Shown: positions 17,367-24,460 of the stretch, piece by piece | Position numbering within the stretch: the first letter of the stretch is position 1 | Layout: each line of letters opens with the position of its first letter | NCBI RefSeq assembly: GCF_051513965.1 | Contig: NZ_CP195847.1 | Coordinates: 3,106,541 to 3,170,540, forward strand | Direction of reading: 5' to 3' | Source of the DNA: Paramicrobacterium sp051513965 | Lineage (GTDB): Bacteria; Actinomycetota; Actinomycetes; Actinomycetales; Microbacteriaceae | Length of the DNA stretch: 64,000 nt | Program-made: the position numbers and the translations under genes | The notes under the pieces: generated by a model | What the model was told of the DNA's origin: nothing | Database searches by the model: none | Seen by the model: only the letters and a program-made list of their open reading frames with translations

Positions 17367-18322
17367 GCACCCGCTCGAATGGGTTCGTTCGCAACAGCGC
17401 GATCTGCTCTGGCGAACACCATCTCGGTGTTGATCGTCATCGCCACCCGCGCACCGTTCGCAGCCGACTCGCTCACCTGCATGCCGGGATTCACGACATT
17501 GCCCGCCGCCCATACGCCGGGCACCGAGGTGTGCCCGGCAGCGTCGGCGACCACGGCGACACCCATCGTGTTCGTAGCGACATCCACGCCCAGGCTTTCC
17601 AAGCCGTCGAGGCGGGCACGAGTTGTTGCGGGAACGGCCAGTGCGTCGAGTTCGACCCTTGACCCGTCTTCCACGAGCGCCGCGGTGAGGCGATCATCAG
17701 CGACCTCGATGCCAGACACTGCGCCTGGGGCGATCGTGATCCCGAGCGCCCGCACTTTCTCGAGTTGGTCTGCGGGGAAGTCGAGGCCGTTCGGGAGGAA
17801 CGTCATCTGCTCGCTCCACTGGTGAAACAGCAGGGCCTGCATCGCAGACATCGGCCCGGTTGCGAGCAGTCCGATCCGCTGATCGCGGATCTCCCAGCCG
17901 TGACAGTACGGGCAGTGCACCACATCGCGGCCCCACCGCTCCGTAAGACCGGGAATCCCGGGGAGCTCGTCCCGAACACCGGTCGCGATCAACACCTGGG
18001 CTGCACGCACCCTCGCGCCATCGTCGAGGGCGAGTGTGAAGCCATCGTCAGCAGTGCCTGACGCCTGCATCACGCTGGCCTGCACGATGCGAGCACCGTA
18101 CGAAGCAGCCTCGGCGCGCCCCTTTTCCAGAAGGTCAAGCGGGTTCACGCCCTCCTGCCCGAGGAGCCCGTGAGCTGCGGACGCGGGAGCATTTCGGGGT
18201 GCGCCACCGTCGATCGCCACGACACTGCGACGCGCACGCGCGAGAATCAGGGCCGCGCTCAGCCCGGCTGATCCTCCTCCGATGATCGCGACGTCGTACA
18301 CCTGATCGTGTGTGGTGCTCAT
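17363..18322 (-). CDS. Thioredoxin-reductase-like FAD/NAD(P) oxidoreductase
   Basis: 319 residues. The start at 18322 was chosen because AGGAGGAG lies just upstream; a longer frame to 18373 lacks this. The N-terminal FAD site is DVAIIGGGSAGLSAALILARA, and the C-terminal FAD motif is GVWAAGNVVNPGMQVSESAANGARVA. A HCPYCHGWEI segment lies where thioredoxin reductases carry their redox CxxC. The NAD(P) site (LLATGPMSAMQALLFHQW) lacks a classical GxGxxG, as in several TrxR-like reductases without a thioredoxin partner. Divergent from an XRE-cupin regulator and coupled to a methyltransferase. Confidence 0.88.
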   Translation of the reverse strand: MSTTHDQVYDVAIIGGGSAGLSAALILARARRSVVAIDGGAPRNAPASAAHGLLGQEGVNPLDLLEKGRAEAASYGARIVQASVMQASGTADDGFTLALDDGARVRAAQVLIATGVRDELPGIPGLTERWGRDVVHCPYCHGWEIRDQRIGLLATGPMSAMQALLFHQWSEQMTFLPNGLDFPADQLEKVRALGITIAPGAVSGIEVADDRLTAALVEDGSRVELDALAVPATTRARLDGLESLGVDVATNTMGVAVVADAAGHTSVPGVWAAGNVVNPGMQVSESAANGARVAMTINTEMVFARADRAVANEPIRAGA

Positions 18323-18380
18323 GGGTTCTCCTCCTGGCATTCGTGATGTCCATACCAGGATGACCCGCAACATCGACTAT

Positions 18381-18405
18381 GGCAATCTTTCTTGCCGAAT
18401 GGCAA
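18381..18405. promoter_or_regulatory. Three alternating half-sites between the FAD oxidoreductase and XRE-cupin genes
   Basis: GGCAA at 18381-18385, TTGCC at 18392-18396 and GGCAA at 18401-18405 form two overlapping inverted repeats (spacers 6 and 4 bp). They end 9 bp before the XRE start codon, in the divergent promoter region. Likely the operator of the XRE-cupin regulator. Confidence 0.55.
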
Positions 18406-18414
18406 AATAGAGGC

Positions 18415-19008
18415 ATGAGCGAACACCACGACCAGACCCTCGACACGGTAGGCCTCCGCCTGAAGCACCTCAGGCTGAGACGCGACATCACTCTTACCAC
18501 CCTCGCCGATGAGACGGGCATCTCCACGAGCACCCTCTCGCGGCTTGAAGCCGGGCTGCGGCGACCGACCCTAGAACAGTTGCTTCCCTTGGCGCGCTAC
18601 TACGGCGTCACGCTCGACTCCCTGGTCGATGCACCCCGCACTGCGAACCCCCGCATCGACCTACGGCCTATGTCCTGCACCGACGGGTCGATCATCATCC
18701 CGCTCACCAGACGCCCAGGAGGCATCCAGGCATACAAGTTCGTCCTCCCCACCGGCAGCGACGACACCACTCCAGACCTGCGCTCACACGAAGGATACGA
18801 CTGGGCGTACGTCCTCAACGGCACACTGCGCCTCGTGCTCGGCGACCAAGACCTGCTCCTTCAAGCGGGCGAAGCAGCCGAGTTCGACACACGAACCCCG
18901 CACTGGTTCGGATCCACCAGCACAGGACCCGTCGAATACCTCAGCCTCGTCGGAAGGCATGGCCAACGCGCCCACGTGCGCACAACCGACAGGGAACACC
19001 AACACTAA
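18415..19008 (+). CDS. XRE-family regulator with cupin sensor domain
   Basis: 197 residues. The N-terminal helix-turn-helix (about 9-65) reads VGLRLKHLRLRRDITLTTLADETGISTSTLSRLEAGLRRPTLEQL. The C-terminal cupin barrel (about 110-190) contains SHEGYDWAYVLNGTLRLVLGDQDLLLQAGEAAEFDTRTPHWFG, the two cupin motifs, which would bind a small ligand or metal. The start MSEHHDQT was preferred over an upstream in-frame ATG because the extra residues overlap the operator-like repeat. It is divergent from the FAD oxidoreductase/methyltransferase pair and probably controls it and itself. Confidence 0.88.
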   Translation: MSEHHDQTLDTVGLRLKHLRLRRDITLTTLADETGISTSTLSRLEAGLRRPTLEQLLPLARYYGVTLDSLVDAPRTANPRIDLRPMSCTDGSIIIPLTRRPGGIQAYKFVLPTGSDDTTPDLRSHEGYDWAYVLNGTLRLVLGDQDLLLQAGEAAEFDTRTPHWFGSTSTGPVEYLSLVGRHGQRAHVRTTDREHQH

Positions 19009-19069
19009 CCTTCGCCGAATATGCCTTTCCGAGGAGAGCTCGATGACCTCGACGTCGCGTCGCCCGGGA

Positions 19070-19093
19070 CTGTCAGAAAAACGGTGGATCTGG
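19070..19093 (+). repeat. IS256 left inverted repeat
   Basis: CTGTCAGAAAAACGGTGGAT and the following CTGG match the reverse complement of 20387-20410 at about 21 of 24 positions. Confidence 0.8.
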
Positions 19094-19119
19094 GACTGGC
19101 CTGACCGAAAGGAAAGGCA

Positions 19120-20374
19120 ATGACCCAGATCACCGAGATGATCGATCTTGTGACCGGAGAGATCATCGACGAGAAGCAGATCGCGGAGCAGCTGCTCACG
19201 CAAGCGAAGGAGCAAGGCGTCAGCCTCGTCGGGCCGGGAGGCCTGCTGGGCGGGTTGACGAAGACCGTGCTGGAGACCGCACTCGAGGCGGAGATGACCG
19301 AGCACCTCGGATACGAGAAGCACCAGGTCACTGACAGTGAGAACGCGCAACGGCACTCGTTCGAAGACGGTGCTCACTGAGGTCGGCCCGGTCGAGATCG
19401 AGGTCCCGCGGGATCGGGATGGATCGTTCGAGCCGAAGATCGCCCGTAAGCGGCAGCGCCGGCTGGACGGGATCGACGAGATTGTCCTCTCGCTCACCGC
19501 GCGGGGGTTGACCACGGGTGAGGTCGCGGCGCACTTCGATGACGTCTACGGCGCGAGCGTGAGCAAGGACACGATCTCGAAGATCACGGACAAGGTGATC
19601 GAGGAGATGACCGAGTGGCAGAACCGGCCGCTGGACCGTGTCTACCCGGTGGTGTTCATCGACGCGATCGTGGTGAAGGTCCGTGACGGGCAGGTCCGCA
19701 ACAAGCCGTTCTACGTCGCCATCGGCGTCACCACCGCCGGAGAACGCGACATCCTCGGCATCTGGGCCGGCGACGGCGGTGAGGGGGCGAAGTTCTGGCT
19801 CGGGGTGCTCACCGAGCTGAAGAACCGTGGCGTCGAAGACGTCTGTATCGTGGTCTGCGACGGCCTCAAGGGGCTGCCGGAGTCGATCACCACGACGTGG
19901 GAGTTCGCCGTGGTGCAGACGTGCATCATTCACCTGATCCGCAACACGTTCAAGTTCGCGTCGCGGAAGTACTGGGACCAGATCGCCCGCGACCTGCGAC
20001 GCGTCTATACCGCGCCGACCGAGGCAGCTGCCAGGGCGAGGTTCGAGGAATTCGCGGAGAAGTGGTGCATCATGTATTCGGCGATCCGCAGGCTCTGGGA
20101 GAACGCGTGGAGCGAGTTCATCCCGTTCCTCGACTACGACGTCGAGATCCGCCGCATAATCTGCAGCACGAACGCGATCGAGTCCCTCAACGCCCGTTAC
20201 CGCCGAGCCGTCCGGGCGCGCGGGCACTTCCCCAACGATGCTGCCGCGCTGAAGTGCCTGTATCTCGTGACCCGGTCACTTGACCCGACCGGCCGGGGTC
20301 GGGCACGCTGGGTGACGAGGTGGAAGCCCGCACTCAACGCCTTCGCGATCACCTTCGAAGGCCGAATCAACTAA
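19120..20374 (+). pseudogene. IS256-family (mutator) transposase, one frameshift
   Basis: The N-terminal frame (19120-19380) has ETALEAEMTEHLGYEKH, the usual IS256 start. The rest continues from about 19337 in another frame with RNGTRSKTVLTEVGPVEIEVPRDRDGSFEP. The DDE catalytic segments are VVFIDAIVVKV (first Asp), VVCDGLKGLPE (second Asp) and NAIESLNARYRRAVRARGHFP (Glu). The change of frame falls near 19338-19350, within the region that normally reads GN-RNGTRSKTV. Without frameshifting the element cannot make a full transposase. IS256 does not normally use programmed frameshifting, so this is read as a mutation or a sequence error. Confidence 0.88.
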
Positions 20375-20386
20375 GAATGCGCCAGG

Positions 20387-20410
20387 CCAGATCCACCGTT
20401 AATCTGACAC
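20387..20410 (-). repeat. IS256 right inverted repeat
   Basis: CCAGATCCACCGTTAATCTG followed by ACAC; reverse complement of the left end with about three mismatches. Confidence 0.8.
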
Positions 20411-20519
20411 ACCCCGTCGCCCAAGCGTATTTGCACCCGATGACGGTGGCGATCACGTGAGCTGGTCGCCGCACCGATGGACATGAGTCGACGCGGTGAC
20501 CGCCTGCTCCCACCAATGT

Positions 20520-21083
20520 CTATGAGACATGCCCCAATCTGCCTCGAGGTAGGAAGTCCTGCACGTCGTCGAGCGCAAGCTCGATGCGGCTGTAGACGCG
20601 TGGGTTGAGGAGTAGTGTGCCGTCGAAGTCTCCAGAGGAGGCAAAGACCCCGACGGGAAGCGCGCGTGCTTGGAAGAAGGCAAATAGTGGTCGGAGGACG
20701 TGATCGAGAGCGAGTGCGTGGTGCTCGCCGCCGCCGGTCGCGAGGAGAAGGACGGGCTTGTCGGCCAGGGCGTACCGTTCGATGAGGTCGAAGAAGTGTT
20801 TGAACAAACCCGTGTAGGAGCCGCGGTAGATTGGGGTTGCGGCGATGAGTAGATCGGCGCGCTCTGTGGCCTTGAGTTCGTCGTCAACGGCGATCGCCAC
20901 GTCTTCTCGAATGCTCGCATCGGTGAAGCCGGAGCCCAGCCTGTAGACGTCGGTGCGGTGGACATCGATAGAGAGCTTCTGCGATAGCGTGTCGAGCGCG
21001 ACGTTAGTGAGCCCCATAGTCTTGGACTTTTCGTTCGGGCTACCGTTAACAACCGCGACGCGTAGTTTCCCAGCGTTAGGCAT
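20520..21083 (-). CDS. NADPH-dependent FMN reductase, partner of the adjacent monooxygenase
   Basis: 187 residues from MPNAGKLRVAVVNGSPNEKSKT; the start overlaps the end of the upstream luciferase-like gene by 8 bp. The flavodoxin-like motif VNGSPNEKSKT binds the FMN phosphate, and ATPIYRGSYTGLFKHFFDLI is the conserved P-IYRGSYTG/FDL segment of MsuE/SsuE-type reductases. LLLATGGGEHHALALDHVLRPLF supports the CE1759/FMN reductase group. It would supply reduced flavin to the luciferase-like enzyme. A longer upstream in-frame extension is antisense noise over the neighbour. Confidence 0.87.
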   Translation of the reverse strand: MPNAGKLRVAVVNGSPNEKSKTMGLTNVALDTLSQKLSIDVHRTDVYRLGSGFTDASIREDVAIAVDDELKATERADLLIAATPIYRGSYTGLFKHFFDLIERYALADKPVLLLATGGGEHHALALDHVLRPLFAFFQARALPVGVFASSGDFDGTLLLNPRVYSRIELALDDVQDFLPRGRLGHVS

Positions 21084-22122
21084 CGCCGAGCTCCCGACGG
21101 ATGGCCGGCACGACCTCAGCGCCGAGCCGCTCGACGCTCGCGAGAAGGTCACTTTGCGGCATGCTTCCCATCCCCATCTGGAGGATGATGCGGGTGAGCC
21201 CGTACATCTCCCGAAATCGGAGGATCTTGTCAATCACCTCGTCGGCGCCCCCGACGACGTAGCTACCGCCAGGGGAGGACCCCGCTTCGAACGCGTCACG
21301 AGGCAGCTGCATCCCGCGCCCACGCTGATGGTTATGCTCCATCATGAACTGAGCGAAGTGCGGATACATGGTATCGCGCGCCTGCTTCGGGCTGCTGCCG
21401 ACGTAACCCCCTACGCTCATGCTAAGCGGAAGCGCTGCGGGATCATGGCCGGAGCGCTCGGCGGCGGCGCGATAGAGCCCCGCCGACTCGCGGAGCATGT
21501 TCATCGGGCCGAAGAGGATGGCAAGCGCGAGCGGCAGCCCGAGCATCCCGGTATTGACGGCCGAAGCGGGTGACCCTCCAACAGCCACCCAGATCGGGAT
21601 GGTGTCGCCGTAGGGCCGAGGGCTGATATCGGCGTCGACCAACGGACTACGCAGGTTGCCCTCCCAGGTGATCGGATTGCGCTCGCGGATTTGCAGGAGA
21701 AGATCCAGTTTCTCCCTGAAGAGCTCGGAGTAGTCCGCGAGGTCGTATCCGAAAAGTGGGAACGATTCGGTGTAGGAGCCGCGTCCGGCGATGATCTCCG
21801 CCCGGCCGGCAGAGAGAAGGTCGATCGTGGCGAACTGCTCCCACACCCGCACGGGATCATCAGAGCTCAGCACGGTGACAGCGCTGGTAAGACGGATCTG
21901 TCGGGTGGCTTCGGCGGCCGCGGCCAGTATGACGGTCGGCGCTGAGCCCACGAAGTCACTGCGATGATGCTCGCCCATGCCAAATACGTCCAGACCAGCC
22001 TGATCGGCGACCCTCGCGAGCTCGATCGTCTCCCTCGCCCGCTGATGTGGAGTGCGGATCGTCCCGGTCGCCGGGTCTGCTGTGACTTCGCCGAAGGTCA
22101 TGATTCCGATTTCAAAGGCCAT
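21076..22122 (-). CDS. Luciferase-like (LLM class) flavin-dependent monooxygenase
   Basis: 348 residues starting MAFEIGIMTFGEVTADP, with GAGAGG upstream of the ATG; a longer frame to 22173 is not supported. LLM landmarks: LARVADQAGLDVFGMGEHHRSDF, SAVTVLSSDDPVRVWEQFATIDLLSAGRAEIIAGRGSY and PIWVAVGGSPASAVNTG. Such enzymes are TIM barrels using FMNH2 or F420. The coupled FMN reductase favours FMNH2. A MarR regulator is divergent, with a perfect palindrome between. Likely oxidises a sulfonate, amine or xenobiotic; substrate unknown. Confidence 0.88.
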   Translation of the reverse strand: MAFEIGIMTFGEVTADPATGTIRTPHQRARETIELARVADQAGLDVFGMGEHHRSDFVGSAPTVILAAAAEATRQIRLTSAVTVLSSDDPVRVWEQFATIDLLSAGRAEIIAGRGSYTESFPLFGYDLADYSELFREKLDLLLQIRERNPITWEGNLRSPLVDADISPRPYGDTIPIWVAVGGSPASAVNTGMLGLPLALAILFGPMNMLRESAGLYRAAAERSGHDPAALPLSMSVGGYVGSSPKQARDTMYPHFAQFMMEHNHQRGRGMQLPRDAFEAGSSPGGSYVVGGADEVIDKILRFREMYGLTRIILQMGMGSMPQSDLLASVERLGAEVVPAIRRELGDA

Positions 22123-22161
22123 CGTGTGTTTCCTCTCAGGGGTGGTCTCACGAGTATAAAC

Positions 22162-22177
22162 ATGCGTGCGCACGCAT
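22162..22177. promoter_or_regulatory. Perfect 16-bp palindrome between LLM and marR genes
   Basis: ATGCGTGCGCACGCAT is its own reverse complement. It lies 40 bp from the LLM start and 39 bp from the marR start, with a TATAAA-like hexamer just beside it (22155-22160). Position and symmetry fit a MarR dimer operator controlling both directions. Confidence 0.7.
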
Positions 22178-22215
22178 CTATTCCGGGAGTCTTAAATAAC
22201 AGCTAGATTTGTGGC

Positions 22216-22665
22216 ATGCCAACGGATGGGCTCAGCGACCTGGAGGGCGCGGCATGGCGGGGCTTCCTGGTTTCGCACGATCGGATCTGGCGTGAGCTCG
22301 GGGAGGGCCTGGCGCCGCTCGGGGTGAGCATGGCCGAGTACAGCGTCCTCGGGCTGCTGGGCGAAGCAGGCCGAAGCGGCCTCCGCTTGAGCGAATTGGC
22401 CAAGCGGAGAGGAATGTCAGGTCCCGGCCTCTCTCGCCTCGTCGACCGTCTGGAAAGGCGCGGTCTGGTCGAACGCAAGCGCGCGGTCGGCGATGGTCGG
22501 AGTTACGAACTCACCCTCACCCGAGAGGGGAGGTCACTCCTGCGGCTGGCATGGAAACAGCAACACGCCGATATCCGTCGTCTCTTCCTGGGGCGGCTGA
22601 ACGATGATCAGCTGTCAGCGCTAGCTGACGTGTGGGCGAGCCTTGCAGGCCGCGAAGAAAGCTGA
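22216..22665 (+). CDS. MarR-family transcriptional regulator
   Basis: 149 residues with a winged helix: MAEYSVLGLLGEAGRSGLRLSELAKRRGMSGPGLSRLVDRLERRGLVERKRAVGDGRSYELTLTREG. The wing carries the typical D-G-R (VGDGRSYELTLT). Flanking helices would form the dimer interface. It is divergent from the LLM/FMN reductase pair and probably represses it until a phenolic or other small ligand binds. It ends beside an IS481 relic. Confidence 0.88.
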   Translation: MPTDGLSDLEGAAWRGFLVSHDRIWRELGEGLAPLGVSMAEYSVLGLLGEAGRSGLRLSELAKRRGMSGPGLSRLVDRLERRGLVERKRAVGDGRSYELTLTREGRSLLRLAWKQQHADIRRLFLGRLNDDQLSALADVWASLAGREES

Positions 22666-22846
22666 GGGCGGGCGGGACGGCGCGGGGAAGCCATGCGACT
22701 GGGTGTGCAGTGACCGGCGCCGCCCCCCAATGCGTCTTCGGCTCCCCGCGGCATCCAACCCGCCGACTTCGAGCGGATCTTCTATGCCTGCCGCCCTGGA
22801 GTGCGAATCCGGCGGAACTCGGAGGCGCGATTATCCACCCGGCCCA

Positions 22847-23402
22847 GGTGTTCTTCCCATTGACGTTATGTACGCGGTCGATGGGTGAGAGGCCTCCGAG
22901 AGCGGTATGGGGTCGGTGGTGATTGTAGCCGTGGATCCAGGCCTCGTAGGTGGCGTCGCGAGCGGCATCGGAGGCGAAGTGGCTGGCGTATGCCCATTCG
23001 GAGGCGAGCGTGCGCTGGAAGCGTTCAATTTCCCCGTTCGTCTGCGGCCGAGATGGTCGGGTGAACTTGTGCTTCACTGCCTCGCAGAGCGCCTCGTTGA
23101 ACATGCGTGAGCGATAGCAGGTTCCATTGTCGGTGAGGACGCGCAGGATGGGGATTCCCTGGCTGGCGAAGAACGAGTTCGCGCGCTTCCAGAATCCGGC
23201 TGCGGTCTCTTGGCGTTCGTCGCCGAGGATTTCGGAGTAGGCCAGGCGTGAGTTGTCGTCGATCGCGGAGTGGATGAACGAGTACCCGACACCGGTCTTG
23301 TTCTTCTTGCCCTTCTGCTGGCCAAGGGTGCGGCGCCCGCCGCCCTCAGGGATGCGGCCGAGCTTCTTCACATCGACATGGACCAAGCCTCCAGGGCGCT
23401 CG
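22847..23402 (-). pseudogene. IS481-family transposase relic (N-terminus missing)
   Basis: About 185 residues of a DDE transposase from YERPGGLVHVDVKKLGRIPEGG to GGLSPIDRVHNVNGKNT. The catalytic triad is present: Asp in VHVDVKK, Asp in VLTDNGTCYRS and Glu in NGEIERFQRT. The upstream helix-turn-helix half is gone and replaced at 23403 by the tail of an NAD(P)H oxidoreductase on the other strand. The C-terminal end also runs on into unrelated sequence at 22847. No intact terminal repeats could be defined. Confidence 0.82.
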
Positions 23403-23630
23403 TATGTCGGAATCGAGACGCTGGACCTGCATGTGGTCCACGATGCCGACGCATTGAGTGACGCTGACACCCACCAGGAGGTCCAACATCTTCGAGAGCG
23501 GTTACGTGGAGTCGGTGCCGAGCCAGCGCGTCGGTTCCGGCGGCTGCGCGACGGCGACTATAAGAGAACGCGTTCCCTACGATCTGACATCCTGCCCGAG
23601 CGCACAGATCTTGGCATTCACGTTTCTTGA
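23403..23630 (+). pseudogene. C-terminal fragment of an NAD(P)H oxidoreductase (NQO1/MdaB-like)
   Basis: 75 residues reading YVGIETLDLHVVHDADALSD to PERTDLGIHVS then a stop. They align by eye with the last third of the intact protein at 29917-30717 (YTGIESLALHVVYDADML to PDRSDLAIHLADPH), so this is a paralogue. Everything before residue YVGIE is missing, replaced by the IS481 relic. The fragment is non-functional but shows that a second such gene once stood near the MarR/LLM cassette. Confidence 0.75.
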
Positions 23631-23971
23631 TAGATGCTGAGCTAATCACGAATCGTGACGGCCTGCCGCGGTCCTGGGGATCGATCACGACCGCCAACAG
23701 GGTCGCTTCGTCCGTGCCGAGCAAAGCGACGACACCCTTTTCACGCCCGGACGACGGCGACGTGGGCGGCATGAGCGCCGACCTCTCGAGCCGGTCGAGT
23801 GACTGGCTCGAGAAGGTCGGGGACGTTCACGCACGACCCAAGGTTCAGGTCCTGCAGACCAGACACTTCCGGTATTCCTCTGCGGTGTGTTCAAGCTCCT
23901 CGCGAGGCGGTTATCGAGAGCCGATTTTACGATTCATAGCCTCAACCTGCACTATCCGCAACCGATCGTAA
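23631..23971. other. Gap without a supported gene
   Basis: About 340 bp between the oxidoreductase fragment and the lipoprotein gene. A minus-strand frame (23368-23772) begins MPPTSPSSGREKGVVALLGTDEATLLAVVIDP but runs straight into the antisense of the fragment and matches no family I recognise. Probably scar sequence from the IS rearrangement. Confidence 0.35.
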
Positions 23972-24391
23972 CTACTCGCCTTCCGGGTCCGACCAGGCAA
24001 AGTGCACACCACCGCTGCTTACGACTGTCCAGGAACCGCAGGCAGCTCCTGCCTCAGGAATGGGATCAATCAGCCACTCGGGGTCGAACGGCGGCGGTGT
24101 TGTAACGTCCACCACCCTGCAGTGCTCGGAAGCGAACTCTGTCGGGCTTGTCCAACGCATGAGACCTGCGTGACCGTCGAGCTGCGCAATCATGCGAATG
24201 TCGGTCGCATCGTCAGGCAGGAATCCCTGGAAGCGGAACGCCTCCCCTGATTCCTGGACGTCGGCAATCGTGTCGAAGTGGAATTCGCGTTCCCCCACCT
24301 GAAACGTGTCTTGCACTACGGTGCATCCGCTTACGGTCAGCGCGGCGACTGCGCCGATTGCGCCGACGAGCAGTTTCATTCGAGCGTGCAT
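23972..24391 (-). CDS. Small predicted lipoprotein next to ABC exporter
   Basis: 139 residues. The N-terminus MHARMKLLVGAIGAVAALTVSGC is a lipoprotein signal with lipobox VSGC at about 20-23; the real start may be the second Met (MKLLVG). The mature part has FHFDTIADVQESGEAFRFQGFLPDDATDIRMIAQLDGHAGLMRWTSP, with no family recognised. It follows the FtsX-like permease gene by 69 bp on the same strand and so is probably the third gene of the ABC operon, acting on the outer face of the membrane. Confidence 0.72.
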   Translation of the reverse strand: MHARMKLLVGAIGAVAALTVSGCTVVQDTFQVGEREFHFDTIADVQESGEAFRFQGFLPDDATDIRMIAQLDGHAGLMRWTSPTEFASEHCRVVDVTTPPPFDPEWLIDPIPEAGAACGSWTVVSSGGVHFAWSDPEGE

Positions 24392-24460
24392 AGTTTTCGT
24401 ACCTTTCTGAGTATTGACCAGGTTGTATCGAGGCCGGACGGCCGTTGCGGCGAGGGGGGT

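Larger units (their letters stand above)
19070..20410 (+). mobile_element. IS256-family insertion sequence, transposase frameshifted
   Basis: A 1.34-kb element bounded by 24-bp inverted repeats with about three mismatches. It contains one IS256/mutator-type transposase broken by a frameshift. No clear 8-bp target duplication is visible next to the ends chosen here (flanks CGCCCGGGA and ACCCCGTC), so the copy is old, rearranged, or the ends are misplaced by a few bases. It lies just after the XRE-cupin regulator. Confidence 0.85.

Noticed and set aside
18323..18373. Earlier start for the TrxR-like oxidoreductase
   Set aside because: No ribosome site there, whereas AGGAGGAG precedes the start at 18322.
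19062..20418. Target-site duplication flanking IS256
   Set aside because: The eight bases beside the chosen ends do not match each other.
23368..23772. 134-residue minus-strand frame opposite the oxidoreductase fragment
   Set aside because: Antisense to a recognised coding relic, and its start lacks any family similarity.
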